DNA from: Bradyrhizobium sp. 138
GTDB taxonomy: Bacteria > Pseudomonadota > Alphaproteobacteria > Rhizobiales > Xanthobacteraceae
NCBI RefSeq assembly: GCF_023074075.1
Contig: NZ_JADPKT010000003.1
Coordinates: 62,001-126,000, forward strand
Reading direction: 5' to 3'
Length of the DNA stretch: 64,000 nt
Within the stretch, counting starts at the first letter, position 1, and every line of letters starts with the position of its first letter. Made by a program: the position numbers and the translations under genes. Below the pieces are notes generated by a model that was given only the letters and a program-made list of their open reading frames with translations, was not told the origin of the DNA and searched no databases. Shown one piece after another: positions 1 to 9,065 of the stretch.

Positions 1-664
1 GATTGAGGTTGACGCCGAGGTCCGCGAGCTCGCGGCCATGGATGCGGCCGAACTCTTCGGCTTTGGCCTGCTGGTCGTCGGGAGCGAGTCCGGCCAGCGT
101 CGCCAATGCCGGCACCTTTGTCAGGGGCGGCGAAAGATGGCCGACGATGCCGCCCTCCTGATCGGCGGCGACGACCAGCGGCGGCAGGCCGGTGGCGCGC
201 CTGATATCCTGGAGCGCGGCGATCTCGGTCCGCAGCGCCTCGATGGTTCGGCCGCGGATGTTGTGCCGGGTGACATAGACCCCGCCGATCAATCCCTGCC
301 CGGCAAGGCGCGCGACCTCGGGAAATGAGGAATAGCCGACCATGAAGTGCGGCCCGAGCTGACGCGCTTCCGCCGCGCTGACACCGAGGACATCGTTCTT
401 GCGCAGCTCGAACTTCAGATGCGCGGCCGACATCAGGACCGGCGGCAGGCACCAGAGCATGACCAGCAGCTTGCCCGCGATGGTACGCCAACGCCCTCTG
501 CGCAGCAGGAGGATGACGATCACGATGCTTGCGACGACAAGCGCGATGTTTCCGGCGCCGCGCAGCGAGAGCAGATAAGGATCGTTCTTGTTCGCGGCCG
601 CGAACGCGACGACAGGCGCGGCAAGCCAGAGCAGAATGAGGCCGATACGGCGGAGCAATTGCAT
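1..664 (-). CDS. Glycoside hydrolase family 3 N-terminal domain protein (partial, runs off the window start)
   Basis: This minus-strand gene has its ATG at 664 and continues beyond base 1, so only about 221 N-terminal residues are visible. Residues 1-20 form a signal anchor, and a second hydrophobic stretch at about 38-52 is followed by a third at about 64-76, so the protein is probably membrane-tethered with the catalytic domain outside. The later part reads like the start of a GH3 barrel of the beta-N-acetylhexosaminidase (NagZ) type. It has a GGVYVTRHNI strand, then VVAADQEGG, which corresponds to the conserved (D/E)xEGG substrate-binding motif, then a GRELADLGVNLN segment. In-frame upstream codons reach a stop three codons before the ATG, which fixes the start. 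The catalytic Asp lies outside the window, so activity is inferred from the family only. Confidence 0.8.
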   Translation of the reverse strand, partial: MQLLRRIGLILLWLAAPVVAFAAANKNDPYLLSLRGAGNIALVVASIVIVILLLRRGRWRTIAGKLLVMLWCLPPVLMSAAHLKFELRKNDVLGVSAAEARQLGPHFMVGYSSFPEVARLAGQGLIGGVYVTRHNIRGRTIEALRTEIAALQDIRRATGLPPLVVAADQEGGIVGHLSPPLTKVPALATLAGLAPDDQQAKAEEFGRIHGRELADLGVNLN

Positions 665-853
665 GATGCATCACGTGCTGGGAGTGGCGAATGCTTCGCA
701 CCTATCAAAGCGATTTGCGCTGGGCGAGAGGCAACCACGCTCCTGCACGAAATCTGCAAAAGACTCCTGAATCCGTGCAGACGTTGATCCCGCCTTCTGC
801 ACAACTGGCGTTCAGACTTCGTGATGCCAACCATCACGAAAGGTCTCACCGAT

Positions 854-2371
854 ATGACAAGCCTGGCTTCGACGATCGTAGAAGAGATCAAGCCGATCGG
901 TCATTCCTCGATCCCGGCCAAGGTCGGCCTGGCGCTGCTGCTGGCCGCACTCGCCGACTGGCTGTTCTACGGGCAGCGGATCGGACTGTCGTTGACGCTC
1001 TTTGCGATCGCGCTCGCTGGCGTGTCGGCACTGTCCAACCATGCAGCTCTTAATCTGCGGCGTGCGATGATCGGCGCAGCCATTCTCGTCGCCGGCCTCG
1101 TGCCGGTTATCGAGGAGCTCAACGCGCTGTCGTTCCTGATCCTCGTCGCATCGCTGACAATTGCGTTGCTGCTCGTCACCAATGCGGAAGCGACCGGGCT
1201 CGCTGACCGCATCCGCGCGCTGCGCAACTTCGTCCTGCTCGGTCCCTTCAGGTTCTTTCTCGATGCGCCCCAGGTTTTCGACGCAACGGCGTTCACCCGC
1301 GGCATTGCGCTGTGGCTGCTGCCAGCGGCGCTGAGCACCGTCTTCGTCGCGCTGTTCGCAGCGGCCAATCCGGTGATCGAGCAATGGGTGTCGCTGCTCA
1401 ATCCAAAACTCATCTTCGAATATGTCAGCATCCCGCGCGTGCTGTTCTGGACCATGATGCTCGCGCTGATCTGGCCCTTCATTCATGTGCGCTGGCGGCG
1501 CAAGAAGATTGCCGTCGCCGCCGAAGCCGCTGCCGTAGAGCCGCCACCGCTTCCGCCCTTCGTCTCACCGGAATTTTTCGGTCCCTCCACCATTCTGCGC
1601 TCACTGATCCTGTTCAATCTGTTGTTCGCGGCACAATCCGTTCTCGACGGCATCTATCTCTGGGGCCACGTCGCGCTGCCCGACAACATGACTTACGCGG
1701 CCTACGCCCATCGCGGCGCCTATCCGCTGATCGTCACCGCCCTGCTCGCCGCAGCCTTCGTGCTGGTGGTGATGCGTCCGGGCGGGCCGGCCGAGAAATC
1801 GAAGGTGATCCGGCCACTGGTCTATGTCTGGGTGGGGCAAAACGTGCTGCTGGTCGCCTCCTCCATCCTGCGCCTCGATCTCTACGTCGACATCTACATG
1901 CTGACTTACTGGCGCATCGCGGCCTTCATCTGGATGGGGCTGGTCGCGCTCGGACTGGTCCTGATCGTGGCCCGTATCGCGCTCGACAGGTCCAACGAGT
2001 GGCTGGTCGGTGTCAATCTGATCGCATTGGCGATCGTGCTCTATGGCTGCTCGCTGGTGAACTTCGATGCCTTCATTGCCGACTACAATGTGGCTCACAG
2101 CAAGGAAGCTTCCGGCAAAGGCGTGCAGCTCGACACCAATTATCTCCTCTCGCTCGGGCCGCAGGCACTGCCCGCGATCGATAAGGCAATCGAACTTCTG
2201 ACCAAGGCCAAGGAGAGCGATCTTTCGGCACGCGGCTATTGCCTTGTGTCGCGCCGCGACCGCCTTGTAGAACAGCAGCGTCAGGATCTGGCCTGGCGGA
2301 GCTGGGGTTTTCGGAACTGGCGGCTCGGGCACAGGCTGGATACGCAGGCGACGAACCGGCCGGCGGGCTGA
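854..2371 (+). CDS. DUF4173 multi-pass membrane protein
   Basis: The product is 505 residues with about ten hydrophobic segments spread over its length, and it resembles the DUF4173 family of unknown function. Family-like features include the LNLRR segment near residue 65, a loop with a run of prolines (residues about 225-235) followed by a second membrane half, and a C-terminal soluble tail containing a WRSWGFRNWRL stretch. I place the start at 854 because a GAAAGG ribosome site sits ten bases upstream; an in-frame ATG at 821 lacks one. The response regulator gene begins 21 bases after the stop, so the three genes up to 4680 may be co-transcribed. A sensory or cell-envelope role is possible from this linkage, but nothing in the sequence shows function. 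Confidence 0.8.
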   Translation: MTSLASTIVEEIKPIGHSSIPAKVGLALLLAALADWLFYGQRIGLSLTLFAIALAGVSALSNHAALNLRRAMIGAAILVAGLVPVIEELNALSFLILVASLTIALLLVTNAEATGLADRIRALRNFVLLGPFRFFLDAPQVFDATAFTRGIALWLLPAALSTVFVALFAAANPVIEQWVSLLNPKLIFEYVSIPRVLFWTMMLALIWPFIHVRWRRKKIAVAAEAAAVEPPPLPPFVSPEFFGPSTILRSLILFNLLFAAQSVLDGIYLWGHVALPDNMTYAAYAHRGAYPLIVTALLAAAFVLVVMRPGGPAEKSKVIRPLVYVWVGQNVLLVASSILRLDLYVDIYMLTYWRIAAFIWMGLVALGLVLIVARIALDRSNEWLVGVNLIALAIVLYGCSLVNFDAFIADYNVAHSKEASGKGVQLDTNYLLSLGPQALPAIDKAIELLTKAKESDLSARGYCLVSRRDRLVEQQRQDLAWRSWGFRNWRLGHRLDTQATNRPAG

Positions 2372-2392
2372 CGAGGGCAGCGGAGAGTTTCC

Positions 2393-3097
2393 TTGGCGCA
2401 TCGCATTCTCATCGCCGACGATGAAGGCCACATCCGCGAGGTCATCCGCGTCGCGCTGAAGAAGGCCGGCATGGACGTGATCGAGGCCCGCGACGGCAGG
2501 GAGGCGCTCGCCCGCTTCGCCGCCGACAGGCCCGATCTCATCGTGCTCGACATCGGCATGCCCGAGTTCGACGGCCTCGACGTCTGCCGCGAGATTCGCA
2601 AGACCTCCGACGTGCCGATCCTGTTCCTGTCGGCGCGCGACGAGGAAATCGACCGCATCCTCGGGCTCGAGATCGGCGGCGACGATTACGTGACCAAGCC
2701 GTTCAGCCCGCGCGAGCTGGTGGCGCGGGTCAACGTCATCCTGCGCCGGCTCAGTCCGCGCAATGGCGAGGCCAAGGCGGGCCCGGGAGCGCTAGTACAA
2801 GGGGGGCTCCTGATCGATCCCGAGCAACATGTCGCCTCCTTTGCCGGCACGCCGATAAAACTGACCGCGATCGAATTCGGCATTTTGCGCGCGTTCCTGA
2901 CCCGGCCGACTTCGGTGTTCAACCGCGAGCAGCTGATGCGGGCGGCCTATCAGCTCAACATCCAGGTCTCCGACCGCACCATCGACAGCCACATCCGCAA
3001 CATCCGCGCCAAGCTGGCCGCGCAAAATTGCGAGAACGTCATCGAGACCATTCACGGCGTCGGCTTCAAGCTCGGCCGCTGCGAGAAAGAGGCATGA
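2393..3097 (+). CDS. OmpR/PhoB-family response regulator
   Basis: This is a 234-residue transcription factor with an N-terminal receiver domain and a C-terminal winged helix. The receiver shows the acidic pair IADDE, the phospho-acceptor Asp53 in LIVLDIGMP, and the Lys of the VTKPFSP motif. The DNA-binding half has the expected FNREQLM and VSDRTIDSHIRNIRAKL recognition-helix region and ends with GVGFKLG. The start is a TTG codon at 2393 with a CGGAGAG ribosome site just upstream; no ATG fits the receiver's first strand. Its stop overlaps the kinase start as ATGA, so the pair is translationally coupled. The organisation is like CreBC-type systems, but the target genes cannot be read from this window. 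Confidence 0.92.
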   Translation: MAHRILIADDEGHIREVIRVALKKAGMDVIEARDGREALARFAADRPDLIVLDIGMPEFDGLDVCREIRKTSDVPILFLSARDEEIDRILGLEIGGDDYVTKPFSPRELVARVNVILRRLSPRNGEAKAGPGALVQGGLLIDPEQHVASFAGTPIKLTAIEFGILRAFLTRPTSVFNREQLMRAAYQLNIQVSDRTIDSHIRNIRAKLAAQNCENVIETIHGVGFKLGRCEKEA

Positions 3098-4680
3098 GCG
3101 CGGCGCCGGACAAATGGCGGCCATCGCTGGGTCTCGTGATCTTCACGGTGCTCACCACCGTCGGCGTGCTGCCCCTGGTCGGGTTGTTCTTCTTCCGCCT
3201 CTACGACAACCAGCTGATCCGCCAGACCCAGGCCGAGCTGATCGCGCAAAGCCGCGTGCTGGCGACGATCTATGCACAGGAGGTCACGACGAGGCTCGAC
3301 AGCGGCCTCACGCTCGGCGCCGAGGTGCCGCCGGGCGTGCTGCCCGACCCCGGCGACCAGGTCACGCCGATTCGGCCTGCGCTCGACCTCACTGCGAACG
3401 ATCTGCTGCGGCGACGTCCGGATGCGCTACCCGCGTCCCAGCCCGCGCAGCCGGCCTTTGTCGAGATCGGCGCAAGGCTGACGCCGATCATCCGCGAGAC
3501 CCAGAAGGTGACGCTGGCGGGGTTTCGTATCCTCGATCCGCAAGGCGTCGTCATCGCCGGGCGGCAGGAGGTCGGGCAGTCGCTCGCCCATATCGAGGAG
3601 GTCGCGGACGCGCTGCACGGGCAATACCGGGCGACCTTGCGCAACCGCGTGCAGGACAAGCCGCCGCCGCCGATCTACTCCTTCAGCCGCGGCCTCGGCG
3701 TGCACGTGTTCTCGGCGATGCCCGTCATCGTCAACAACCGCGTCGCGGGGGTGATCTACACCACGCGAACGCCGAGCAACATTTTCGATCATCTCTACCA
3801 GGAGCGGGCCAAGTTCGTGCTGGCCGGCCTCGCCGTCATCCTCGGCACGGTCGCGATCGGCCTCGTGTTCTCCCGCACCATCACCCTGCCGATGCGCGAG
3901 CTGATCGACCGCGCGGTTCGAATCGGCCGGGGCGATCGCGAGGCATTCAAGCCGCTCCGGCATTACGGCACGCGCGAGTTCGCGCAGCTCTCGCACAGCT
4001 TCCTCGGCATGGCCGAGCAGCTGGCGCGGCGGTCGGACTATATCGCGACGTTCTCGGCCCACCTCACCCACGAGCTGAAATCGCCGCTGACCTCGATCAA
4101 GGGCGCGGCCGAGCTGTTGCAGGATTCGGTTCAAGGCAAGGCCGGGGGCCTGACGCCGGCCGAGCAGAACACCTTCATCGCCAACATCCTGTCCGACACC
4201 CAGCGGCTGGAGGCAATGGCGCAGCGGCTGCGCGAACTGGCCCGTGCCGAGAGCCTGCCGCAGAACGAGCGCACCGAGCTCGCACCCGTGATCGCCGACC
4301 TCAAGAGCCTGTTTCCGGCAAGCGATATCTCGGCCAGCGGCAGCCTCGACCGCCCGATCGGCATGTCCGGCGAAAAGGCGCTGATCGTGCTGTCGCATCT
4401 CGCCGACAACGCGATGCGGCACAAGGCGCGGTCAATCAGGCTGGAGGCGGCTTTCGAGCGGACGACCTTGCGTCTGACGGTGAGCAATGACGGCGAGCCG
4501 ATCTCGGCGCCGAACCGCGACAGGATCTTTGATGCGTTCTTCACCACCCGCCGCGACCAGGGTGGCACCGGGATGGGGCTTGCGATCGCGCGCGCGGTGA
4601 TGGCGAGCCATGGCGGCTCGATCAGGCTGAAGCCGACCGACGAGGGGGCCGCCTTCGAGCTCCAATTCCCTGTGGCCTAG
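3094..4680 (+). CDS. Membrane sensor histidine kinase, partner of the adjacent regulator
   Basis: The protein has 528 residues. A first membrane segment at about 14-32 and a second at about 246-266 enclose a periplasmic sensor region of roughly 210 residues. They are followed by a HAMP linker, a dimerisation domain and an ATPase domain. The phospho-acceptor is His326 in the HELKSP motif. The ATP lid shows an N-box (DNAMRHKA) and GGTGMGLAIA. The ATG at 3094 overlaps the regulator's stop by four bases, which indicates coupled translation. The extracytoplasmic domain has no motif I can tie to a ligand. It has a CreC/ProS-like architecture, so a metabolic or envelope signal is plausible but unproved. 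Confidence 0.92.
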   Translation: MSAAPDKWRPSLGLVIFTVLTTVGVLPLVGLFFFRLYDNQLIRQTQAELIAQSRVLATIYAQEVTTRLDSGLTLGAEVPPGVLPDPGDQVTPIRPALDLTANDLLRRRPDALPASQPAQPAFVEIGARLTPIIRETQKVTLAGFRILDPQGVVIAGRQEVGQSLAHIEEVADALHGQYRATLRNRVQDKPPPPIYSFSRGLGVHVFSAMPVIVNNRVAGVIYTTRTPSNIFDHLYQERAKFVLAGLAVILGTVAIGLVFSRTITLPMRELIDRAVRIGRGDREAFKPLRHYGTREFAQLSHSFLGMAEQLARRSDYIATFSAHLTHELKSPLTSIKGAAELLQDSVQGKAGGLTPAEQNTFIANILSDTQRLEAMAQRLRELARAESLPQNERTELAPVIADLKSLFPASDISASGSLDRPIGMSGEKALIVLSHLADNAMRHKARSIRLEAAFERTTLRLTVSNDGEPISAPNRDRIFDAFFTTRRDQGGTGMGLAIARAVMASHGGSIRLKPTDEGAAFELQFPVA

Positions 4681-4817
4681 ATCGCAAACACCCAGGCGGC
4701 GACGATGGTGCCGATGGTGACCAGACCAGCGATGGTCCAGCCGGCGGCATATTCCAGCTCAGGATGACCGGTCGCCCGCATGATCTCTGCCGGATCGGCG
4801 GTATGCTTCTCTGCCAT
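4677..4817 (-). CDS. Small membrane protein, 46 residues
   Basis: The protein starts at an ATG at 4817 with a GCGAGG ribosome site about five bases upstream. It has a hydrophilic N-terminal half (MAEKHTADPAEIMRATGHPE) and one membrane segment ending at the C-terminus. Its stop codon overlaps the stop region of the kinase gene on the opposite strand, so the two are convergent and share terminal bases. The layout (short amphipathic leader, single membrane helix) resembles small conserved Rhizobiales proteins of unknown function. Convergent overlap could allow transcriptional interference, though this is speculation. Confidence 0.6.
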   Translation of the reverse strand: MAEKHTADPAEIMRATGHPELEYAAGWTIAGLVTIGTIVAAWVFAI

Positions 4818-4887
4818 GACAGCCTCGCACGTTCCTTCCCGCGTCATATGTAAGTCGCTTGGGGCGACAAAAGGTTCCGTCACGGAA

Positions 4888-5466
4888 ATGCGAGGAATGA
4901 CGCAGCTAGGTTTGTTCGCCGAACCGGAAGCCGGGCCTCCTGGGCTTCGCTATGCCGACAATTTTATCGAAGCCGCCATCGAGCAGACCTTGATCGGCCG
5001 CATCGCAGCATTGCCGCTCCAGCGCTTCCAGTTCGGCGCCTTCGAGGGCAACCGCCGGGTGGCCTCGTTCGGCTATCGCTACGACTATGCGCTGCAGCGG
5101 CTGGCCGAGGCGGAGCCGATCCCGGACTGGGTGGCACCGGTCGCGCGCCAGGTCGAGGCATGGGCGGGGCTGCCGGAGGCCAGCGTCCGCCAGGTGCTCT
5201 GCACCGAATATGAGGTCGGCGTTGGCATCGGCTGGCACCGCGACAAGCCGCATTTCGACAAGGTCCTCGGCCTCTCGCTCGGCGCGGCCTGCAAGTTTCG
5301 CTTCCGCCGCCGCAGCGGCGACAAATGGCAGCGCCACACGCTCGAGGCCCTGCCGCGTTCGCTTTACATGATGGAGGGCGAGGCGCGCTCGCAATGGGAG
5401 CACAGCATCCCGCCGGTCGAGGCCCGCCGTTACTCCATCACCTTCCGGACGATGAAGCGGGCCTGA
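4888..5466 (+). CDS. alkB: AlkB-family alpha-ketoglutarate-dependent dioxygenase
   Basis: The 192-residue product matches the Fe(II)/2-oxoglutarate oxygenases that repair alkylated bases by oxidative demethylation. The iron ligands are visible as HxD in GIGWHRDKPHF and a distal His in QWEHSIPP, and the 2-oxoglutarate-binding arginines lie in RRYSITFR near the C-terminus. The substrate-side motif NFIEAAIEQTL and the FGYRYDY strand fit the AlkB2/AlkB-like group. Two ATGs are possible, 4888 and 4897. I chose 4888 because the CGAGGA before the second one abuts it too closely. The gene stands alone, with no Ada-type regulator nearby. Confidence 0.88.
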   Translation: MRGMTQLGLFAEPEAGPPGLRYADNFIEAAIEQTLIGRIAALPLQRFQFGAFEGNRRVASFGYRYDYALQRLAEAEPIPDWVAPVARQVEAWAGLPEASVRQVLCTEYEVGVGIGWHRDKPHFDKVLGLSLGAACKFRFRRRSGDKWQRHTLEALPRSLYMMEGEARSQWEHSIPPVEARRYSITFRTMKRA

Positions 5467-5711
5467 CCGGCCGTCCAAAACAAAAACTTTCGAAAACAAC
5501 CCCATGCACAGTAGAGCGCAACCGTCCCGGGCCTTCGGACGTGCCTTCCAGACGCGGCTGCTTGCCGCACCGGCCGCCCGTTCCGCGCCGGCCGCGGGTC
5601 TGCCAAAGGTGCCGCGAATTTGCCTCAAGGCCAGCTGACTAATGAGGCGAATTGAAAAGACAGGCCAAATCAGCCAGCCAATATGAGCCCCGCAAGGCGG
5701 CCAGCATCACC

Positions 5712-6641
5712 ATGAAGAACTATCTGATATTTCTCCTGCTTCTGACCATGACCACGGCCTCCGCGCACGGGCCGATGCCGGCCCGGCTCTCGCCGCCATC
5801 CCACCTCGTGCAAGTCGGCCTCACCGATTCCGACACCACCGCCGGTGGCACCGCGCGGCTGTGCGAGCGGGTCACCTTCTCGCGCGGCCTGCGCTATGGC
5901 GAGAGCGAGGCCAATGTGCTCGACATCGCCGCCAGCGAGACCAAGGCGGATACGCCGCGGCCGGTGCTGCTGTTCGTGGTCGGCGACACTTTTGCCGGTG
6001 ACCGCGCCGCGCCGGAACTGTCGCGCCAGATCCAGGACCAGGCGATGTGCTTTGCCGCCCGCAACGACATGATCGGGGTGCGCGTCAACTATCGCCTGGC
6101 CCCGGCAGCGACCTGGCCGATGGGGGCGACCGACGTGGCGGCGGCGCTGTCCTGGGTACACGGCAATATCGACCTGTTCAACGGCGATGCCCGCGAGATC
6201 GTCGCGGTCGGCTACGGCGCCGGGGCCTTCCATGTCGCGACCCTGCTGGCGCATCCCGAGCTTCAGACCGATCGCGCCGATGTCGCCGCCGTGGTGCTGG
6301 TGTCCGGCACTTACCGCGCCGGCAAGGACGCCAGCGACAGCGAGAAGGCCTATCTCGGCACCGATGCCGGCCAGTACAACAAGCGCTCGGTCTTTCCCGG
6401 CATCCTCAATGTCGATGTGCCGATCGTGCTGGCCTGGGCCGCAGACGATTCAGCCGGCATCGTGGCGCAAGGCGAGACGCTGAAGAAGACGCTCTGCGGC
6501 GCCGGCCATTGTCCGCGCAGCGCGCTGCTGCGCAGCCGCGATGGCATCGCGAGCGCCTTCGGCCTCGACGGCTCCGGCGACAGCCTCGCCGAGCCGACCC
6601 TGCTGCTGGTGCATCAGCTCGAGGCGCGGGGGCTGCCGTAG
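5712..6641 (+). CDS. Secreted alpha/beta-hydrolase fold protein lacking the catalytic serine
   Basis: The 309-residue product begins with a signal peptide of about 19 residues and then follows the outline of the carboxylesterase/HSL-like fold. It has a VLLFVVGD strand in the place of the oxyanion-hole loop, a VRVNYRLAP segment typical of the family, and the nucleophile elbow. The elbow reads VGYGAGAFHVATLL where active members have GxSxG, so the nucleophile position is glycine. The usual HGG oxyanion motif is also absent. The ATG at 5712 was preferred over a TTG at 5652 because it gives a clean signal peptide. It may bind rather than hydrolyse a substrate, or use a different residue. Confidence 0.72.
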   Translation: MKNYLIFLLLLTMTTASAHGPMPARLSPPSHLVQVGLTDSDTTAGGTARLCERVTFSRGLRYGESEANVLDIAASETKADTPRPVLLFVVGDTFAGDRAAPELSRQIQDQAMCFAARNDMIGVRVNYRLAPAATWPMGATDVAAALSWVHGNIDLFNGDAREIVAVGYGAGAFHVATLLAHPELQTDRADVAAVVLVSGTYRAGKDASDSEKAYLGTDAGQYNKRSVFPGILNVDVPIVLAWAADDSAGIVAQGETLKKTLCGAGHCPRSALLRSRDGIASAFGLDGSGDSLAEPTLLLVHQLEARGLP

Positions 6642-6794
6642 CGACGTGTCAACACGCCTGCCATTTCGGTTCGGGCACTGCGCTGCTTGAAGCGCACCGC
6701 CAAGCCACACGATTGCCAAACGCCTGCCATAGACTAACGCGCCTAGGTGCGGATTGAGCCGACTTCGTTGGGGGCCAACGATAAGGTGTCGAGC

Positions 6795-8018
6795 ATGCGC
6801 GTCACCGGCAGACTACTGTTCGTTTTGATCGCCGCTCTGGCCTCGCTTGGGGCGATGTCGCAGCAACGCGCGGAGCAACCGGCGAGCGACAAGGAAATCC
6901 GCATCGGCAATGTCATGCCGTATTCGGGGCCGCTCTCGGAGTTCGGCGCGATCGGCCAGGCGGAGGCCGCCTATTTCGACATGATCAACGCGCGTGGCGG
7001 CATCAACGGGCGCAAGATCCGCTTCATCACGCGCGACGACAATTCCGATCCGGCAACGGCGCTGGAGCTGACGCGCAATCTCGTCGAGACCGAGAATGTG
7101 CACCTGATGTTCGGCTCGTTCGGAACGCCCGGCAATCTCGCCACGCGCTGGTATCTGAACGAGAAGAATATCCCGCAGCTGTTCGTTGCCTCTGGCGACG
7201 AGGAGCTGAGCCGGGGAAACGCATTTCCCTGGACCATGGGCTGGCAGCCTTCGTTCCGGTCGGAGGGACGCATCTACGCCAACTACATTCAGGCCTATTA
7301 CCCCAGGAAGAAGATCGTCGTGCTCTGGCAGAACGACCAGTTCGGCCACATGCTCTACAAAGGCATTCAGGAAGGGCTTGGCGATCTCAACCGTCATGTC
7401 CTCGTCGACATCGCCTTCGACATCAAGGACGAGCATCTCGACGGGCACGTCTCGATCCTCAAGCGCGCCGGCGCAGACATCTTCGTCTTCCTCGGCGTGC
7501 CGTCGACGGCGTCCAAGGTGATCAAGCTGGCGGCGTCAATGAATTGGCATCCGGTCTTCATCGTCAACGATGCCTCCGCATCGATCGCCAATGCGATGGC
7601 GCCGGCAGGCCTGGAGAACTCGGCCGGCGTGATCTCGGCAGCCTTTCTGAAGGACCCGAGCGATCCCGCATGGAAAGACGATTCCGCCATGAAAGACTGG
7701 TTCGCCTTCATGGACAAATACCATCAGGTCGAAAGCACCAACAACAGCGCCGCGCTCTATGGCTACGCCGCGGCCGAGGCGCTGACGCAGGTGCTGAAGC
7801 AATGCGGCGACGATCTCTCGCGCGAGAACATCATGCGGCAGGCGGCGTCCCTCAGGTCTTATCAGCCCACCGTTGCGTTGCCCGACATCAGGATGAACAC
7901 CTCGCCCAGCAACTATCTGCCGATCAAGCAGATGCGGCTGGTTCAGTTTGACGGCCGCTCCTGGCAGCCGTTTGGCGAGGTGATCGAGACGGCATTCACG
8001 GAAGGTGCGGCACGGTGA
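6795..8018 (+). CDS. Branched-chain-amino-acid-type ABC transporter substrate-binding protein (orphan)
   Basis: The 407-residue periplasmic binding protein belongs to the Leu/Ile/Val-binding (LivK/UrtA-like) type I fold. A signal peptide covers about residues 1-22. The mature part opens with IRIGNVMPYSGPLSEFG and continues with INGRKIRFITRDDNSDP, LMFGSFGTPGNLA and a VVLWQNDQFG strand, all usual for the family. The ATG at 6795 has an AAGG site eight bases upstream. No permease or ATPase gene is linked on either side, so it must share a transporter encoded elsewhere or act as a sensor ligand carrier. Bradyrhizobium genomes carry many such orphans. The ligand cannot be read from sequence. Confidence 0.88.
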   Translation: MRVTGRLLFVLIAALASLGAMSQQRAEQPASDKEIRIGNVMPYSGPLSEFGAIGQAEAAYFDMINARGGINGRKIRFITRDDNSDPATALELTRNLVETENVHLMFGSFGTPGNLATRWYLNEKNIPQLFVASGDEELSRGNAFPWTMGWQPSFRSEGRIYANYIQAYYPRKKIVVLWQNDQFGHMLYKGIQEGLGDLNRHVLVDIAFDIKDEHLDGHVSILKRAGADIFVFLGVPSTASKVIKLAASMNWHPVFIVNDASASIANAMAPAGLENSAGVISAAFLKDPSDPAWKDDSAMKDWFAFMDKYHQVESTNNSAALYGYAAAEALTQVLKQCGDDLSRENIMRQAASLRSYQPTVALPDIRMNTSPSNYLPIKQMRLVQFDGRSWQPFGEVIETAFTEGAAR

Positions 8019-8074
8019 GGTGACTTACACGGACCTTTTGCTGGGCCACCCCTTTGCCCCGCCCTCCCCCGCAA

Positions 8075-8290
8075 GGTAGGGCAATCGCATATGGCGCTTA
8101 GCGCGAACTGAGCGCGCGCCTCGTCCTTCGAGACGACCGCTTCGCGGTCTCCTCAGGATGAGGCTAAGCAGCATTGGTGCTCGTTGAAGCAGGTGCCGCG
8201 CACACGGTCCTCATCCTGAGGGCCCGCCAAAGGCGGGCGTCTCGAAGGATGGTCACGGGCGAGATCGCTCCCATATGCGATTGCCCTACC
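8075..8290. repeat. Large nested inverted repeat between genes
   Basis: Bases 8075-8094 and 8271-8290 are perfect 20-base inverted arms centred on CATATG. Inside them lie a second pair of complementary blocks (about 8119-8163 and 8211-8252) built on GTCCTTCGAGACG and CCTCATCCTGAGG. Outside them CT-rich and AG-rich tracts extend the pairing to about 8045-8320. The 400 bases between the binding-protein gene and the LysE gene contain no other gene that I can support. The same core words recur at 36630-36733. Confidence 0.8.
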
Positions 8291-8417
8291 CCGCAAGAGG
8301 GGAGGGTTAGGGAGAGGGGTACCACACGGGGACTCTCTCGACCTCGCATCAATGACTTGCATTGAGAGACCGGGTCTGGCTGGCTCTAGCTCCTGACCAT
8401 CAGATCGGAAACTCACC

Positions 8418-9044
8418 ATGATCCAGTTCGACACGTTGCTGACCTACATCGCGGTGGTTCTCGGCCTCTTCCTCATTCCGGGGCCTGCCGTCCTCTTGGT
8501 GCTCGCGCGCTCATCTGTAGGCGGGCATCGCGTCGGAATTGCCACTGGTCTCGGCATCGCTACGGGAGACCTGCTTCACACCTTGATGGCGGCGCTCGGA
8601 TTGTCGGCAGTGCTGATGACCTCGGCTGTCGCCTTCAGCCTGGTGAAGTACGCCGGCGCTGCCTACCTCATATATCTCGGCATCCGCGCGTTGATGGAAC
8701 GAGGCGAGGATTTAAAGTTGGCGCAGTCGCGTTTCATCGACGCGCCGCTCGCCTACCGGCAAGCCGTGCTGGCCGAACTGCTCAACCCGAAGACGGCGCT
8801 CTTTTTCCTCGCCTTTCTCCCGCAGTTCGTGCATTCCGAGCGGGGCTCCATGGTTGCCCAGCTTGCGGTTCTTGGCCTCGTCTTTGTCGTCATGAGCGCG
8901 ATCTACACCGCGTTGATTGCTCTTGCCGCCGGGCGCGTCGCTGGCTGGCTCACCCGTCATCGCAGCGTCGGCCGCTGGCAGGGTCGCGTCATCGGGGCGA
9001 TTTACCTGGGTCTTGGCGTTCGCATGGCCTTGCAGCAAAAGTAG
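8418..9044 (+). CDS. LysE-family amino-acid exporter (RhtB type)
   Basis: This 208-residue inner-membrane protein has six hydrophobic helices and is in the usual 200-215 residue range of the RhtB/LysE family. Family marks are the N-terminal LIPGPAVLLVLARS motif (the FxPGP signature), AYLIYLGIRAL in helix three, and LLNPKTALFFLAFLPQF, the strongest family signature. The product likely exports amino acids or derivatives by proton exchange. The start has a CGGAAA site upstream. The racemase-like gene follows after 21 bases, so the two are probably co-transcribed. Confidence 0.9.
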   Translation: MIQFDTLLTYIAVVLGLFLIPGPAVLLVLARSSVGGHRVGIATGLGIATGDLLHTLMAALGLSAVLMTSAVAFSLVKYAGAAYLIYLGIRALMERGEDLKLAQSRFIDAPLAYRQAVLAELLNPKTALFFLAFLPQFVHSERGSMVAQLAVLGLVFVVMSAIYTALIALAAGRVAGWLTRHRSVGRWQGRVIGAIYLGLGVRMALQQK

Positions 9045-9065
9045 TCCGATCGCCGGGAGAGACCC

